Assembly (NCBI RefSeq): GCF_021533195.1
Contig: NZ_JAJNKB010000001.1
Location: 930,001-994,000 of the forward strand
Length of the DNA stretch: 64,000 nt
DNA from: Portibacter marinus
GTDB taxonomy: Bacteria; Bacteroidota; Bacteroidia; Chitinophagales; Saprospiraceae
Direction: 5' to 3'
How positions within the stretch are numbered: the first letter of the stretch is position 1; the number at the start of each line of letters is the position of its first letter. A program made the position numbers and the translations under genes. Below, piece after piece: positions 43,880 to 52,462 of the stretch. The notes beneath the pieces are model-generated. The model had not been told where the DNA came from. It worked only from the letters and a program-made list of their open reading frames with translations, and searched no databases.

Positions 43880-45914
43880 TTTTTATCTTTTCAATCAATA
43901 GAATTTCAGGATAAAATTGCCAGTCAAAATTTAAGGATTGGTTGGCATTATGCGTGTGGTGATCTTGATCTAATATATAATTATCCGGTTTATTCAAGAT
44001 CCGTGCTTGACCATAAACAGATTCCAATTCCTTGCGCAATTGCTCAAAATTCTTTGGCAATTTTTTAATCGCATTCAATGCCTGCTCCTCCATATCCGCA
44101 GACGACCGGTCATAATTCTCGAGTAGGATGAGGGATTCGAAAGAGAATTTTACCAATTCATTGACTTGCTGATAAACCTCAAGCGTGTATGAACTCCTTT
44201 GTGCATTTTCAAGCGCATTTTCAATGATCAATTCCACTTCTTTTACAGTTTCAAGATGTCGGTGCGCTTCATTCATTCGTTCCTCATGTTTTTCTGTCCA
44301 GGTACCTTTTTGCGAAGGGTCTGGCAATTCAATAACAGCTTCTTCACCCGGACGATCATATTTCCGAAGATTGTTACGAGATTCACCACTTTCCAACAAA
44401 GCATTTTTCCAGAATGCCACAGGTTCCTCCAGGCGATCTATAAACACAAACGAAGAATCCACCAGTTCGTGTCCAAAAGTGCGATGTCGAAACACCTCTT
44501 TGACCTCTTCCACACTTTTACTATCACCAGCCCACGCATACTCAGCAAAAGCTGCTATGCCCCGGCCATATAACTCAAAATGTGGTGAATCATCATCCCA
44601 TAGGGTCAACAATAAACCTTTAAGTTCTTGGTCTATACTCGACAACGCAAAGGACCTAATATTTTCAATATTACTTTGGTTCTGAGGCATAAGAGACCAC
44701 CTCGTCTGCCCAGCTGTTGCTCCCATCACTTCAAACCCCTTATCTGAGAACCATTCCATAGCCTTTAAATTTCCATAGGTTTCAGGAGTCTGATAATTCC
44801 ATCTCATATAGATGCAATTCTTTGGAAAAAGATCGATAAACTCAATCAACTTTTCCTCATTTTGCTGCCAGATCGAATCCACTTGGTCCTTTGCAATAGT
44901 TCTATCAAACATTGGCCTATAAACCCCTGCATGCTTCAAAGGCATATCATCCCAAAATATTGGTGTTCTTCCCTGTCGATCTGCATATGTACAAACTTTT
45001 TCCAACCAATTTAATTGCAATTCCAATGGAGACTGACCACTATTTCTTCCTGTCGTATGCACCTCATCTCCACCAATGTGTAGGTACTGACCATGAGGGA
45101 AAGCGTCCAATGCGTCTCGATATAGATCAAACTGAACTTCATAGGTTCTTTCATCCAAGGGGTTAAACGCCCAATCGCTTTCAGGATCATCCCTTAGCTC
45201 TTTGTATTCATCGTGCTTTAAGATAAAAGACGCATGCCCCAGCCCTTGTACCAATGGACTAATCCTAATATTTCTAGCTAAAGCATATTCACTTAAAGAG
45301 TGCCAGGACTCTTTACTTAGAGCATCTGGAGAAGCTACAGTGGGTTGGCGCTCGTACAGCAACTTGTCTTCTATCTCCAGGATGATACCATTGATTTTAT
45401 AACTGGCCAATCTATCCATCAATTGATAATAGTATTCCATCCTTTCCATATGATGTTTAACATCTATGTGAACAGCTCGATACTTTAAAGCTGGATAATC
45501 CACAATCAAGCAATTTGGAAGAGGCACTTTCTGGTCAATGGCATCTTCTCTTAATTGCGTTAAGGATATTAAGCCATAGAACAAGCCAACGTGACCGTTT
45601 CCTACAATCTCGATTTTGTCGTCTTCAATTTTTAATTGATAACCTTCCTGATGAGGCATGGTGACTGAATCAATGGATAATATGATCCGGGCTTGCTTTT
45701 CATTGGATTTCTCTAAGTACTGGGGTAAAATTTCTTCGTCCAGTTCCGATTCTGAGAAGTAGCTTAACTTTTCTAATTTGTCAATGCCAGAATTTCCCCT
45801 CATTTCCATTTGACGAGGTGAAGGTAAAAGCATAAAATTACCAGCTTCTCTATTCTCTTGTATGCAAGAGACCAATACCATAAAGGTAAGTACGTAAATC
45901 AAATATTCTCTCAT
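43866..45914 (-). CDS. Beta-N-acetylhexosaminidase lipoprotein (glycoside hydrolase family 20)
   Basis: A 682-residue exported enzyme that should release terminal N-acetylglucosamine or galactosamine. The ATG at 45914 is chosen because it directly begins a lipoprotein signal (YVLTFMVLVSCIQEN, Cys at about 17); a start 117 bases upstream adds a non-hydrophobic leader and would invade the divergent gene. After a GH20b-like N-terminal domain (ending YGLISLTQLRED) the barrel starts at about 125 (YRAVHIDVKHHMERMEYY). The catalytic Asp-Glu pair is in YLHIGGDEVHTTGR, and LVQGLGHASFIL and IFWDDMPLKHAG are further active-site strands. The C-terminal third is helical. It may serve chitin or glycoprotein use. 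Confidence 0.92.
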   Translation of the reverse strand: MREYLIYVLTFMVLVSCIQENREAGNFMLLPSPRQMEMRGNSGIDKLEKLSYFSESELDEEILPQYLEKSNEKQARIILSIDSVTMPHQEGYQLKIEDDKIEIVGNGHVGLFYGLISLTQLREDAIDQKVPLPNCLIVDYPALKYRAVHIDVKHHMERMEYYYQLMDRLASYKINGIILEIEDKLLYERQPTVASPDALSKESWHSLSEYALARNIRISPLVQGLGHASFILKHDEYKELRDDPESDWAFNPLDERTYEVQFDLYRDALDAFPHGQYLHIGGDEVHTTGRNSGQSPLELQLNWLEKVCTYADRQGRTPIFWDDMPLKHAGVYRPMFDRTIAKDQVDSIWQQNEEKLIEFIDLFPKNCIYMRWNYQTPETYGNLKAMEWFSDKGFEVMGATAGQTRWSLMPQNQSNIENIRSFALSSIDQELKGLLLTLWDDDSPHFELYGRGIAAFAEYAWAGDSKSVEEVKEVFRHRTFGHELVDSSFVFIDRLEEPVAFWKNALLESGESRNNLRKYDRPGEEAVIELPDPSQKGTWTEKHEERMNEAHRHLETVKEVELIIENALENAQRSSYTLEVYQQVNELVKFSFESLILLENYDRSSADMEEQALNAIKKLPKNFEQLRKELESVYGQARILNKPDNYILDQDHHTHNANQSLNFDWQFYPEILLIEKIKTKYL

Positions 45915-45947
45915 GCTTAAATTTACTAAGATAGAATGAATAAACCT

Positions 45948-45955
45948 TATATTTG
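45948..45955 (+). promoter_or_regulatory. Candidate -7 box (TATATTTG) placed for a leaderless mRNA
   Basis: TATATTTG ends exactly 4 bases (GGTT) before the ATG at 45960, the same spacing as before the HupE-like and MarR genes. It supports the ATG at 45960 over the in-frame ATG at 45936, which lies upstream of this box. Confidence 0.5.
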
Positions 45956-45959
45956 GGTT

Positions 45960-46718
45960 ATGGAAGGTTATGTTAGGTCGATCGTTGACGAGAACGGAAT
46001 AGGGACGATAGAATTTTTTCATCCAGCCCATAATTCACTCCCCGGATACTTACTTGCATCATTAGAGGAAGAGATACAAAAGTTATCTCAAGATGATGGT
46101 TGTGAAGTGATTATTCTTAAAAGTGGGGGTGACCGTACGTTTTGTGCTGGTGCTTCATTTGATGAATTGCTAGGTATTACGGACGCTTCTGAGGGAAAAA
46201 TGTTTTTCAGTGGATTTGCCAATGTCATTAATGCCATGCGAAAATGTCAGAAACTGTTTATTGGTAGAGTGCAAGGAAAAGCAGTAGGTGGGGGAGTGGG
46301 CATTGCCTCAGCAGTAGATTATTGCTTTGCCACTAAGTTTGCAAGTGTTAAGTTAAGTGAGTTAGGAATAGGAATTGGGCCATTTGTCATCGGCCCAGCT
46401 GTGCAAAGAAAAATTGGCCTCAGTGCATTTACAGAACTGACATTGACGTTCACCCGTTTTTTTGACTATGAATGGTGTTCGGAAAAGGGTCTATATCATC
46501 AGGTTTTCAATGATGCCAGAGAAATGGATGTAGCGATATTAAAATTTGCCAAAGAGCTCGCCCGCACCAATCCTGAAGCAAGAAAAGCTTGTAAAAGAAT
46601 ATTTTGGGAAGGAACTGATCATTGGGACCAGCTGCTGGAGTACCGCGCTGCTGAAAGTGGCAGATTGGTGCTGTCCGATTTTACAAAGAAAACATTGGCA
46701 CAAATTAAAAGCCAATAA
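45960..46718 (+). CDS. Enoyl-CoA hydratase/isomerase family protein
   Basis: A 252-residue crotonase-fold enzyme. The oxyanion-hole segments are TFCAGASFDELLG and VQGKAVGGGVGIASAVDYCF, and KLSELGIGIGPFVIGPAVQR follows at the usual place with the active-site Glu of SELGIG. The reaction type (hydration, isomerisation or other acyl-CoA chemistry) cannot be told from sequence, and no partner beta-oxidation gene is adjacent. The start is set at 45960 because a -7 promoter box ends 4 bases before it; the upstream ATG at 45936 would add eight residues. It is divergent from the GH20 gene and convergent with the Lrp/AsnC gene. Confidence 0.9.
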   Translation: MEGYVRSIVDENGIGTIEFFHPAHNSLPGYLLASLEEEIQKLSQDDGCEVIILKSGGDRTFCAGASFDELLGITDASEGKMFFSGFANVINAMRKCQKLFIGRVQGKAVGGGVGIASAVDYCFATKFASVKLSELGIGIGPFVIGPAVQRKIGLSAFTELTLTFTRFFDYEWCSEKGLYHQVFNDAREMDVAILKFAKELARTNPEARKACKRIFWEGTDHWDQLLEYRAAESGRLVLSDFTKKTLAQIKSQ

Positions 46719-46721
46719 AGT

Positions 46722-47186
46722 TTAATACTCTAATGGTATCTTATTACTGTGTTTGGGAATAGACAATGAAAGCAACGAGTCAATCTTACTGATGTTTTTC
46801 ACCGTAAACAGCTTCTCAGTTACAAATTGATTGTATTCCTCCATATTTTTCACCAGTACTTTCAATACGAAGTCAGCTCCTCCTGTAACATAGTGACATT
46901 CCATCACCTCAGGAAAGGAAATGACCTGAGCGACAATGATATCTACAGCTTCCTTCGAGTGCTCCTTAATGGACAGGTGAACAAATGCAAACAGGCCTTT
47001 ATCTACTTTTTTTGGATTGATCTTCGCGATGTATTTTTCAATGACACCGTCTGCTTCCAGTTTCTTGATTCGGTTAAAGATGGGTGTGGTCGATAGCTTG
47101 AGTTGCTGAGCCATATCGCGAATGGTCATCCGACCATCTTGTTGTAACATATCGATGATCTGATAGTCGATTTTATCAAGTTTCAT
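46722..47186 (-). CDS. Lrp/AsnC-family transcriptional regulator
   Basis: A 154-residue regulator of the feast/famine type. The N-terminal winged helix (about 1-60) is clear: KIDYQIIDMLQQDGRMTIRD and MAQQLKLSTTPIFNRIKKLE. The C-terminal RAM/AsnC ligand domain (about 68-145) includes GLFAFVHLSIKEHS, VMECHYVTGGADFVLKVLV and the last strand ISKIDSLLSLSIPK. Such proteins form octamers that respond to amino acids. It starts 155 bp from the divergent MarR gene; that interval may carry a shared control region. The gene it controls is not clear, although a tyrosine-degradation enzyme is 3.7 kb away. Confidence 0.93.
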   Translation of the reverse strand: MKLDKIDYQIIDMLQQDGRMTIRDMAQQLKLSTTPIFNRIKKLEADGVIEKYIAKINPKKVDKGLFAFVHLSIKEHSKEAVDIIVAQVISFPEVMECHYVTGGADFVLKVLVKNMEEYNQFVTEKLFTVKNISKIDSLLSLSIPKHSNKIPLEY

Positions 47187-47329
47187 GTTAAGGGTGATGT
47201 TTTGATCAATTAATAAAGAAAATCGTTATTAATAGGCTTATATAAAGTAAGTTATTAATTATAACGAGCAAGATAAAGAAAATTGTTCTAAGCACGGATG
47301 AGAGGGATGAATTTGTAGATGAGTGAATG

Positions 47330-47337
47330 TATATTTG
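47330..47337 (+). promoter_or_regulatory. Candidate -7 box (TATATTTG) placed for a leaderless mRNA
   Basis: TATATTTG ends exactly 4 bases (CGAC) before the ATG at 47342. A start at 47327 would lie before this box, so 47342 is preferred for the MarR gene. An ATG replaces TTG at the ideal -33 spacing. Confidence 0.5.
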
Positions 47338-47341
47338 CGAC

Positions 47342-47776
47342 ATGCAAGCGGAAAACAACAAGATTGGGTTTTATCTTGAACGAACGACGAGATTGGTTAA
47401 ATTGAATTTTCACCAGGTTTTCAAGAATGAAGGATTGAGTCTTACACCCGAACAATGGGTGGTTCTAGACTTACTCAATTCTTGCAACGGATTAAGTCAG
47501 TCAGAGTTGGCCGAACAGTCTTTTAAAGATGCACCGAGTATCAGCAGGATCATAGATGTATTGGCGAAGAAAAAGTATGTTGAGCGTAGATCTGCGGAAA
47601 ACGACAGGCGTAAGTTTATCATCTATTTGACGAAAGAAGGTAGAGCTAAAGTTGAGGAATTGTTGCCTATGGTCAATGATTTGCGATCAAAGTCCTGGGA
47701 TGGGCTGTCGACGGAAGATTATAGGGAATTCATCAGAATCATCAATCAGGTTTTTGAAAATATGAGTCAGGATTAG
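47342..47776 (+). CDS. MarR-family transcriptional regulator
   Basis: A 144-residue winged-helix regulator. The core runs from about residue 25 to 120: LTPEQWVVLDLLNSCNGLSQ, SELAEQSFKDAPSISRIIDV (recognition helix) and KKKYVERRSAENDRRKFIIY (wing, with the conserved Asp-Arg-Arg). The final helices give the dimer interface. MarR proteins repress genes for stress, aromatic compound or drug response; no target is obvious, though self-control is usual. The start at 47342 follows a promoter box by 4 bases, so the transcript is probably leaderless; the in-frame ATG at 47327 is an alternative. Confidence 0.92.
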   Translation: MQAENNKIGFYLERTTRLVKLNFHQVFKNEGLSLTPEQWVVLDLLNSCNGLSQSELAEQSFKDAPSISRIIDVLAKKKYVERRSAENDRRKFIIYLTKEGRAKVEELLPMVNDLRSKSWDGLSTEDYREFIRIINQVFENMSQD

Positions 47777-47985
47777 GAAAATGAGTGCGACATGAAGGGC
47801 AAGAACATGAGTTCTTTTGAAGCTTCATGCTTTCCATAAGTAAACAGTAAGGATTCAACCATTAACGTATAAATATCATTTGGCACTACCATGGACTATC
47901 TTCTCTTACATCAAAAATATCTTTCCTAAAATTTTAATTTTTTCTTAAAGTCAATGTTTCATGCGTCCTTGCAACTTGCATTCCA

Positions 47986-49887
47986 CTACTGCCTAATTAT
48001 GTCTCTTGCCTTTTCAAGCACTTTGTCTTCTCCACTTAAGAAGGATTCTATGGTCTCTTCTATCAATACATCAGGTTGTATGCCAAACCCGACAAACTCC
48101 CGCCCGTCCGGATACGTATCTTTTTTGGTACATATTCGTGCAGTCCCACCCCTTGGTAAATAAATTTTCAAAGGCTGACCTGTACTGCCAAAAGTAGGCT
48201 CACCAATGATTATCCCGAAACCAAGACCATCCAGTGCAATTAAAAAATCCTCTGCTGCCGATGCCGTTTGGTTTCCAATCAATACTACAAAGTTTTCAAA
48301 ATTTAATTTCTTTTGTGGTTGAATGGTATCCGGTTCGCTGTTGTACCAATAGTTTCCAATTGCCACCTGCTTCGCCTTCAACTGCCAGTCATCTAGGATT
48401 GAATCCGGTTGATTTATATAGGTATTTCCCCAGGCTTTAAAAGAAGCTAGGTGTTCTCTAGTAGACCATTTAGAAGTAGCAAAAGGTTTATCGGCAAAAT
48501 ATTTCAATATTTGATATCCATGACTTGAATTACCTCCACCATTATTTCTCAAGTCTATGATATAATTGTCAAAAGCTTTTAAGGAATCAATAAGTTTCTC
48601 AAACCTATCTACGATGCTTCTGGATTGAAAGCTGGTAAGATTTAGATAGGCTGAATTCTCATCCAGTTCTCTGAATTCTAACAATGAAGTATTTCTGGGC
48701 CAATCATGTGCCCACTCGAAAGGAGTATTACTTCTATTTCGGGTCAATGTAGCATTTGATACCTTTCCATCTGGTGTACTATATTCAATCTTCACCTCTG
48801 AATTCTTATTACCCTTGAGTAACATCTGTACTCCGCGATTTAACCGTATATAATCAGTGGATGAGCTGATATAAGGCAGAATGCTGTCTTGCAAGTATTG
48901 TTCTACCCGTTTGTCATCTACTTTCACTATTATGGAACCTCTTGGTATCAAGGGTGCTAACTCTTTTGACATGTTTTGAACTACCGCTTTTCCACCTATT
49001 CTTTTCAATGATATCGATGGGTAATCATCATCTTTCGTGGGCGAATATATGTTGGTATGTCCATCTTCAAGTAGAGCACAAACGAATTCTAGCTTCTTGA
49101 AATATTCATGATTACTTTGGTCCTTTATTATTTTGGGAAGGTATTCATAGTAGATCTGCTCCCAATCTAGGTCTGGGACTTGATCGAAAAAGGCAAAGTT
49201 GTATTTCACTTCATTCCAAAAGTGATTAAATCCGACAACCCTTTCAGTGATAGTTAGGGGTTTATCTGAGGGTCTGTACATTTGAAATTTTTCTGCAATC
49301 AGATGATCTGCAAGTCCTTCAATTATTAAATTCAATTTCTTAAAAATTCTTTGTACCTCCTTATCCTCCTCTTTACTATTGAATCTTCCATTAGGCAAAT
49401 ACTTAAATAAAAGAGGAGCATAAATGGAAAATACTGTAACATCATCTCTGAAAAAAACATGGATAATATTGTTTTCTAAAGAGTCATGCTTCATATAATA
49501 AAATCCGTTTTCTAACTGCTTTCCGCTATATACACCTATACCTTTCACCATTTTCCAAAGTGAATCAATCTCAGGTTTGTCACCATTTAACAATTGAATT
49601 GTGATTTGATCACTTTCCTCAACCCAAGTATGTAGTTTGATTGAAGTTTTAGAAATCAGAGATTTTTTTGAACTATTGAAAGTGCTAGTAACTTGTTTAC
49701 TGAATTCGATTCCGTTCAAAGATTTAAGAGCGTTGTTGATCAAATTTACTTCCAAACGTCCGAATTCTTTGATAAACAAGATATCAGGATAACCCTTATC
49801 CATTTCATCAAAAACATCCAGATTCTGCCCACACATTGACATACAACCAATTGATAAAAAGAAGGTAGTGATTAGAACGATTCTCAT
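47986..49887 (-). CDS. Exported S41-family (C-terminal processing) peptidase
   Basis: A 633-residue protein with a signal peptide (VLITTFFLSIGCMSMCGQ; a Cys at 15 or 19 could also give a lipoprotein). A long N-terminal region of about 220 residues has no family I recognise. A helical linker (GFNHFWNEVKYNFAFFDQ, a Tricorn-type segment) precedes a PDZ-like part (PLIPRGSIIVKVDDKRVEQY) and the tail-specific protease domain (about 410-620): NAYLNLTSFQS, YIIDLRNNGGGNSSHGY, VVLIGNQTASAAEDFLIALD with the catalytic Ser, and GQPLKIYLPRGG. It probably cleaves peptides or misfolded proteins in the periplasm. Monocistronic. Confidence 0.9.
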   Translation of the reverse strand: MRIVLITTFFLSIGCMSMCGQNLDVFDEMDKGYPDILFIKEFGRLEVNLINNALKSLNGIEFSKQVTSTFNSSKKSLISKTSIKLHTWVEESDQITIQLLNGDKPEIDSLWKMVKGIGVYSGKQLENGFYYMKHDSLENNIIHVFFRDDVTVFSIYAPLLFKYLPNGRFNSKEEDKEVQRIFKKLNLIIEGLADHLIAEKFQMYRPSDKPLTITERVVGFNHFWNEVKYNFAFFDQVPDLDWEQIYYEYLPKIIKDQSNHEYFKKLEFVCALLEDGHTNIYSPTKDDDYPSISLKRIGGKAVVQNMSKELAPLIPRGSIIVKVDDKRVEQYLQDSILPYISSSTDYIRLNRGVQMLLKGNKNSEVKIEYSTPDGKVSNATLTRNRSNTPFEWAHDWPRNTSLLEFRELDENSAYLNLTSFQSRSIVDRFEKLIDSLKAFDNYIIDLRNNGGGNSSHGYQILKYFADKPFATSKWSTREHLASFKAWGNTYINQPDSILDDWQLKAKQVAIGNYWYNSEPDTIQPQKKLNFENFVVLIGNQTASAAEDFLIALDGLGFGIIIGEPTFGSTGQPLKIYLPRGGTARICTKKDTYPDGREFVGFGIQPDVLIEETIESFLSGEDKVLEKARDIIRQ

Positions 49888-49956
49888 ATCTAGTTGAGTT
49901 TATGTCGCAAAGTAAGCTTTTACCTTTAGTCATCATTGTAAAAACCCGACACCTAT

Positions 49957-50772
49957 TTAAGTGGAAACAAAAACTTTATCATCGATGGACCGGATGTCCC
50001 TGGCCAGGCTTGTTGGCGATTTTCCGGTGAAGTAATAAATGTCCTTGTGCATGTGACTTTCATCATAAAAATTGAATCCGTAAGCCAGGTCACTGAGCTT
50101 ATAACCAGTATCCTTTGTTTGTATTTGATGCATTATCTTTCTAAATCTTAGAATCTTTAAATATTGCTTTGGTGAAATTCCAAAGTAAGCTTTCATCGTC
50201 CTTTGCAACTTCCTCTCTGAACAATTTAATGTTGTAGTAATATCTCTAACGCATTGTGACTCACATGAATGCATCGCATGCATACATGCCGTTACAAAAG
50301 AGTGATCAAACTCTTTAAGATGACGAAGTAAGAAAGATTCAATCCACCTTCCCCTGGTATTCAGATTCTCAAACTCAAATACTCGACTAAAAAAATCCTT
50401 TGCCTGGTGGCCAAATGTTTCAAGTAAAATATCATCAATAATGTAGTCTTCAGGATGATAATTAAAAAAGGAGTGAAAACCAAGGGGAGAAAAATCGATA
50501 CAAATCTCGTCCAGAGGTGCTTCAGTGGTAAAGTGATGAGGCCTGAGATAAAATCCTGATAAGTACGAATTTATACCTGAAGAATATTTATTTATGAACC
50601 CTCCTTGTGGTTGCCTTTCTAGATTACTCTTATTTAAAATACCCAAACATACATTGGTATTGCTGTAAGAAGTATTGATGCTTCCTTTGGACTTAGATTG
50701 ATTAAAGAGAATGTATTGGACGTAAGGTATTAATGCCGGCGAGATAATTTCATAAGTGGAAGAAATGATCAT
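49957..50772 (-). CDS. AraC-family transcriptional regulator
   Basis: A 271-residue regulator. The N-terminal half (about 10-135) looks like the ligand-type domain found in many Bacteroidota AraC proteins (GFYLRPHHFTTEAPLDEICI, PLGFHSFFNY). The AraC helix-turn-helix pair occupies about 165-260: CVRDITTTLNCSERKLQRTM, KAYFGISPKQYLKILRFRK and LSDLAYGFNFYDESHMHKDI. It is transcribed away from the HPPD gene, with 99 bp between the two starts, so it may control tyrosine breakdown; this is inferred only from position. The ligand is unknown. Confidence 0.92.
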   Translation of the reverse strand: MIISSTYEIISPALIPYVQYILFNQSKSKGSINTSYSNTNVCLGILNKSNLERQPQGGFINKYSSGINSYLSGFYLRPHHFTTEAPLDEICIDFSPLGFHSFFNYHPEDYIIDDILLETFGHQAKDFFSRVFEFENLNTRGRWIESFLLRHLKEFDHSFVTACMHAMHSCESQCVRDITTTLNCSERKLQRTMKAYFGISPKQYLKILRFRKIMHQIQTKDTGYKLSDLAYGFNFYDESHMHKDIYYFTGKSPTSLARDIRSIDDKVFVST

Positions 50773-50801
50773 AAAAAATGTGTTACTCTAATATAAATGT
50801 A

Positions 50802-50832
50802 TTGACCTTTATCACAAAATTTCATATATTTG
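50802..50832 (+). promoter_or_regulatory. Promoter of the HPPD gene (TTG-N20-TATATTTG)
   Basis: TTG at 50802-50804 and TATATTTG at 50825-50832 have the canonical Bacteroidota spacing of 20 bases. Transcription should start near 50838, giving a leader of about 34 bases before the ATG at 50872. This is the best two-part promoter seen in the window. Confidence 0.8.
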
Positions 50833-50871
50833 CATATGCAACTATTGTATATGCAATTAAATAAATAGAAT

Positions 50872-52002
50872 ATGAAAAGTTTTGCAATATCAGAGGAGGA
50901 GAAAAAGGCTTCAGAAGAATTTATGCCTATTAATGGTACAGATTATGTAGAATTTTATGTCAGCAATTCAAAACAAGCTGCACACTTCTACAAGACTGCT
51001 ATGGGGTTTAGATCATTGGCATATAGTGGACTGGAAACTGGCAACAGAGAGTTTGAGTCATACGTAGTCATTCAAGATAAAATACGTTTTGTATTTACAT
51101 CTCCCCTGAAAGGCGGAACTGAAATTGGAAGACATATTGACAGGCACGGAGACGGTGTAAAAGTAGTGGCTTTATGGGTGGATGATGCCAGACATGCCTA
51201 TGATCAGGCTATGAGTAGAGGTGCAAAGTCATTCTTTGAGCCTATGGAAGAGAAGGATAAAGATGGTTCAGTGGTTAGAGCTGCAATTCACACTTATGGT
51301 GATGTTGTACATGTCTTTGTCGAAAGAAAGGATTACAATGGTGTTTTTCTTCCTGGCTATCGTCAATGGAATTCAGATTATCAAACGGAATCTACGGGGC
51401 TGAAGTATGTTGACCATATGGTAGGGAATGTGGAAGAGGGCCATATGAATCAATGGGTCAATTTTTATGAGGAAGTACTTGGCTTTAAGCAAATACTATC
51501 TTTTGATGACAAGGATATATCCACTGAGTATACCGCATTGATGAGCAAAGTGATGAGTAATGGCAATGGAAAGATTAAATTTCCGATCAATGAACCTGCT
51601 CCTGGATTGAAAAAATCTCAGGTTGACGAATATCTGGAATTTTACGATGGCGCCGGTGTTCAACATATTGCTGTTGCCACTGACGACATTATCAAAACTG
51701 TTACGGAATTGAAGTCTAGAGGCATCGAATTTTTACAAGTTCCTCAAACCTATTACGATGCTTTGACGGAGCGCGTGGGAGAAATTGATGAAGATATTTC
51801 TGCGCTCGCAAAGTTGGGAATTTTAGTTGACCGTGACGAAGACGGGTATCTTTTACAAATTTTCACCAAGACGGTCCAAGCGAGACCTACTATGTTCTTC
51901 GAGATTATTCAGAGGAAAGGAGCTAATTCATTTGGAAAGGGCAATTTCAAGGCACTATTTGAAGCATTGGAAAGAGAGCAGGAATTGAGAGGGACATTGT
52001 AG
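50872..52002 (+). CDS. hppD: 4-hydroxyphenylpyruvate dioxygenase
   Basis: A 376-residue Fe(II) dioxygenase that turns 4-hydroxyphenylpyruvate into homogentisate in tyrosine degradation. Two vicinal-oxygen-chelate domains are present: the N-terminal one (about 20-155, GTDYVEFYVSNSKQAAHFYK) and the catalytic C-terminal one (about 175-350). The iron ligands are visible as His in LKYVDHMVGNV (about 182), His in GAGVQHIAVATDDI (about 264) and Glu in PTMFFEIIQRKG (about 344). The C-terminal gate helix (GNFKALFEALEREQ) is intact. Homogentisate dioxygenase and later genes are not adjacent. It has its own strong promoter and an AraC gene divergent from it. Confidence 0.96.
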   Translation: MKSFAISEEEKKASEEFMPINGTDYVEFYVSNSKQAAHFYKTAMGFRSLAYSGLETGNREFESYVVIQDKIRFVFTSPLKGGTEIGRHIDRHGDGVKVVALWVDDARHAYDQAMSRGAKSFFEPMEEKDKDGSVVRAAIHTYGDVVHVFVERKDYNGVFLPGYRQWNSDYQTESTGLKYVDHMVGNVEEGHMNQWVNFYEEVLGFKQILSFDDKDISTEYTALMSKVMSNGNGKIKFPINEPAPGLKKSQVDEYLEFYDGAGVQHIAVATDDIIKTVTELKSRGIEFLQVPQTYYDALTERVGEIDEDISALAKLGILVDRDEDGYLLQIFTKTVQARPTMFFEIIQRKGANSFGKGNFKALFEALEREQELRGTL

Positions 52003-52462
52003 TAGGTGACTACCTAAGAAGTGGGTACGGACTTATTTCTTAATAACCACCTGCTTTCTGGCAAATGGAATTTGCCAGTCCCATAGCAGAGTACTGAATT
52101 GGGGAGTTGTTGCTTTAGCAGCAAGTAAGGCTAACCTGTTATTTTAACCCTTTTCTTTTTCTGGCAAATGGAATTTGCCAGTCCTATAGCAGAGTACTGA
52201 ATAGGGGACATGTCATTATAGCAGCAAGAAAGGTTCACCAGTACATTTGATCCTTCTTTGCATCTGGCAAATGGAATTTGCCAGTCCCGTAGGCTGACTA
52301 CCGTAATTGCACTATCCTACCAGTCCCAAGACAAAATTTCACTTGCACCGCCTCAACCTATAATATCTTCATAAATCCCCTTCTCCCGCACCACCTCCTG
52401 ACACCCCAATCAATATTAGGCTTCATTTTTGAACTATATCATCACACAATTATTTATCTTCT
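52003..52462. other. Intergenic region, 460 bp, dominated by palindromic repeats
   Basis: It separates hppD and cysE. Most of it is the 103-bp repeat array at 52058-52290. Left of the array GTAGGTGACTACC (52002-52014, from the hppD stop) resembles GTAGGCTGACTACC (52289-52302) just after the third palindrome. A degenerate, inverted copy of the repeat core (ACAAAATTTCACTTGC) lies at about 52331-52346. The cysE promoter must lie after 52350 but no good -7 match is seen. Confidence 0.7.
52058..52290 (+). repeat. REP-like palindrome array with exact 103-bp period (two full units and the start of a third)
   Basis: A perfect 21-bp palindrome, CTGGCAAAT-GGA-ATTTGCCAG, occurs at 52058-52078, 52161-52181 and 52264-52284, each exactly 103 bp after the last and each followed by TCC. 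Units 1 and 2 align without gaps at roughly 80 percent identity by eye, and their first 42 bases differ twice. Unit 3 keeps only the palindrome and flanking TCCC. The same core, diverged and inverted, forms the pair at 24846-24969. No transposase gene is near. Confidence 0.93.

Noticed and set aside
44185-44685. A 166-codon plus-strand ORF opposite the GH20 gene
   Set aside because: It lies wholly antisense to a well-supported enzyme gene and shows no recognisable motif.
52058-52284. Regularly spaced repeats that could be a CRISPR array
   Set aside because: The repeated unit is a 21-bp palindrome with 82-bp intervals, and the intervals themselves are homologous between units 1 and 2. CRISPR spacers are unique and shorter, and no cas gene is present.
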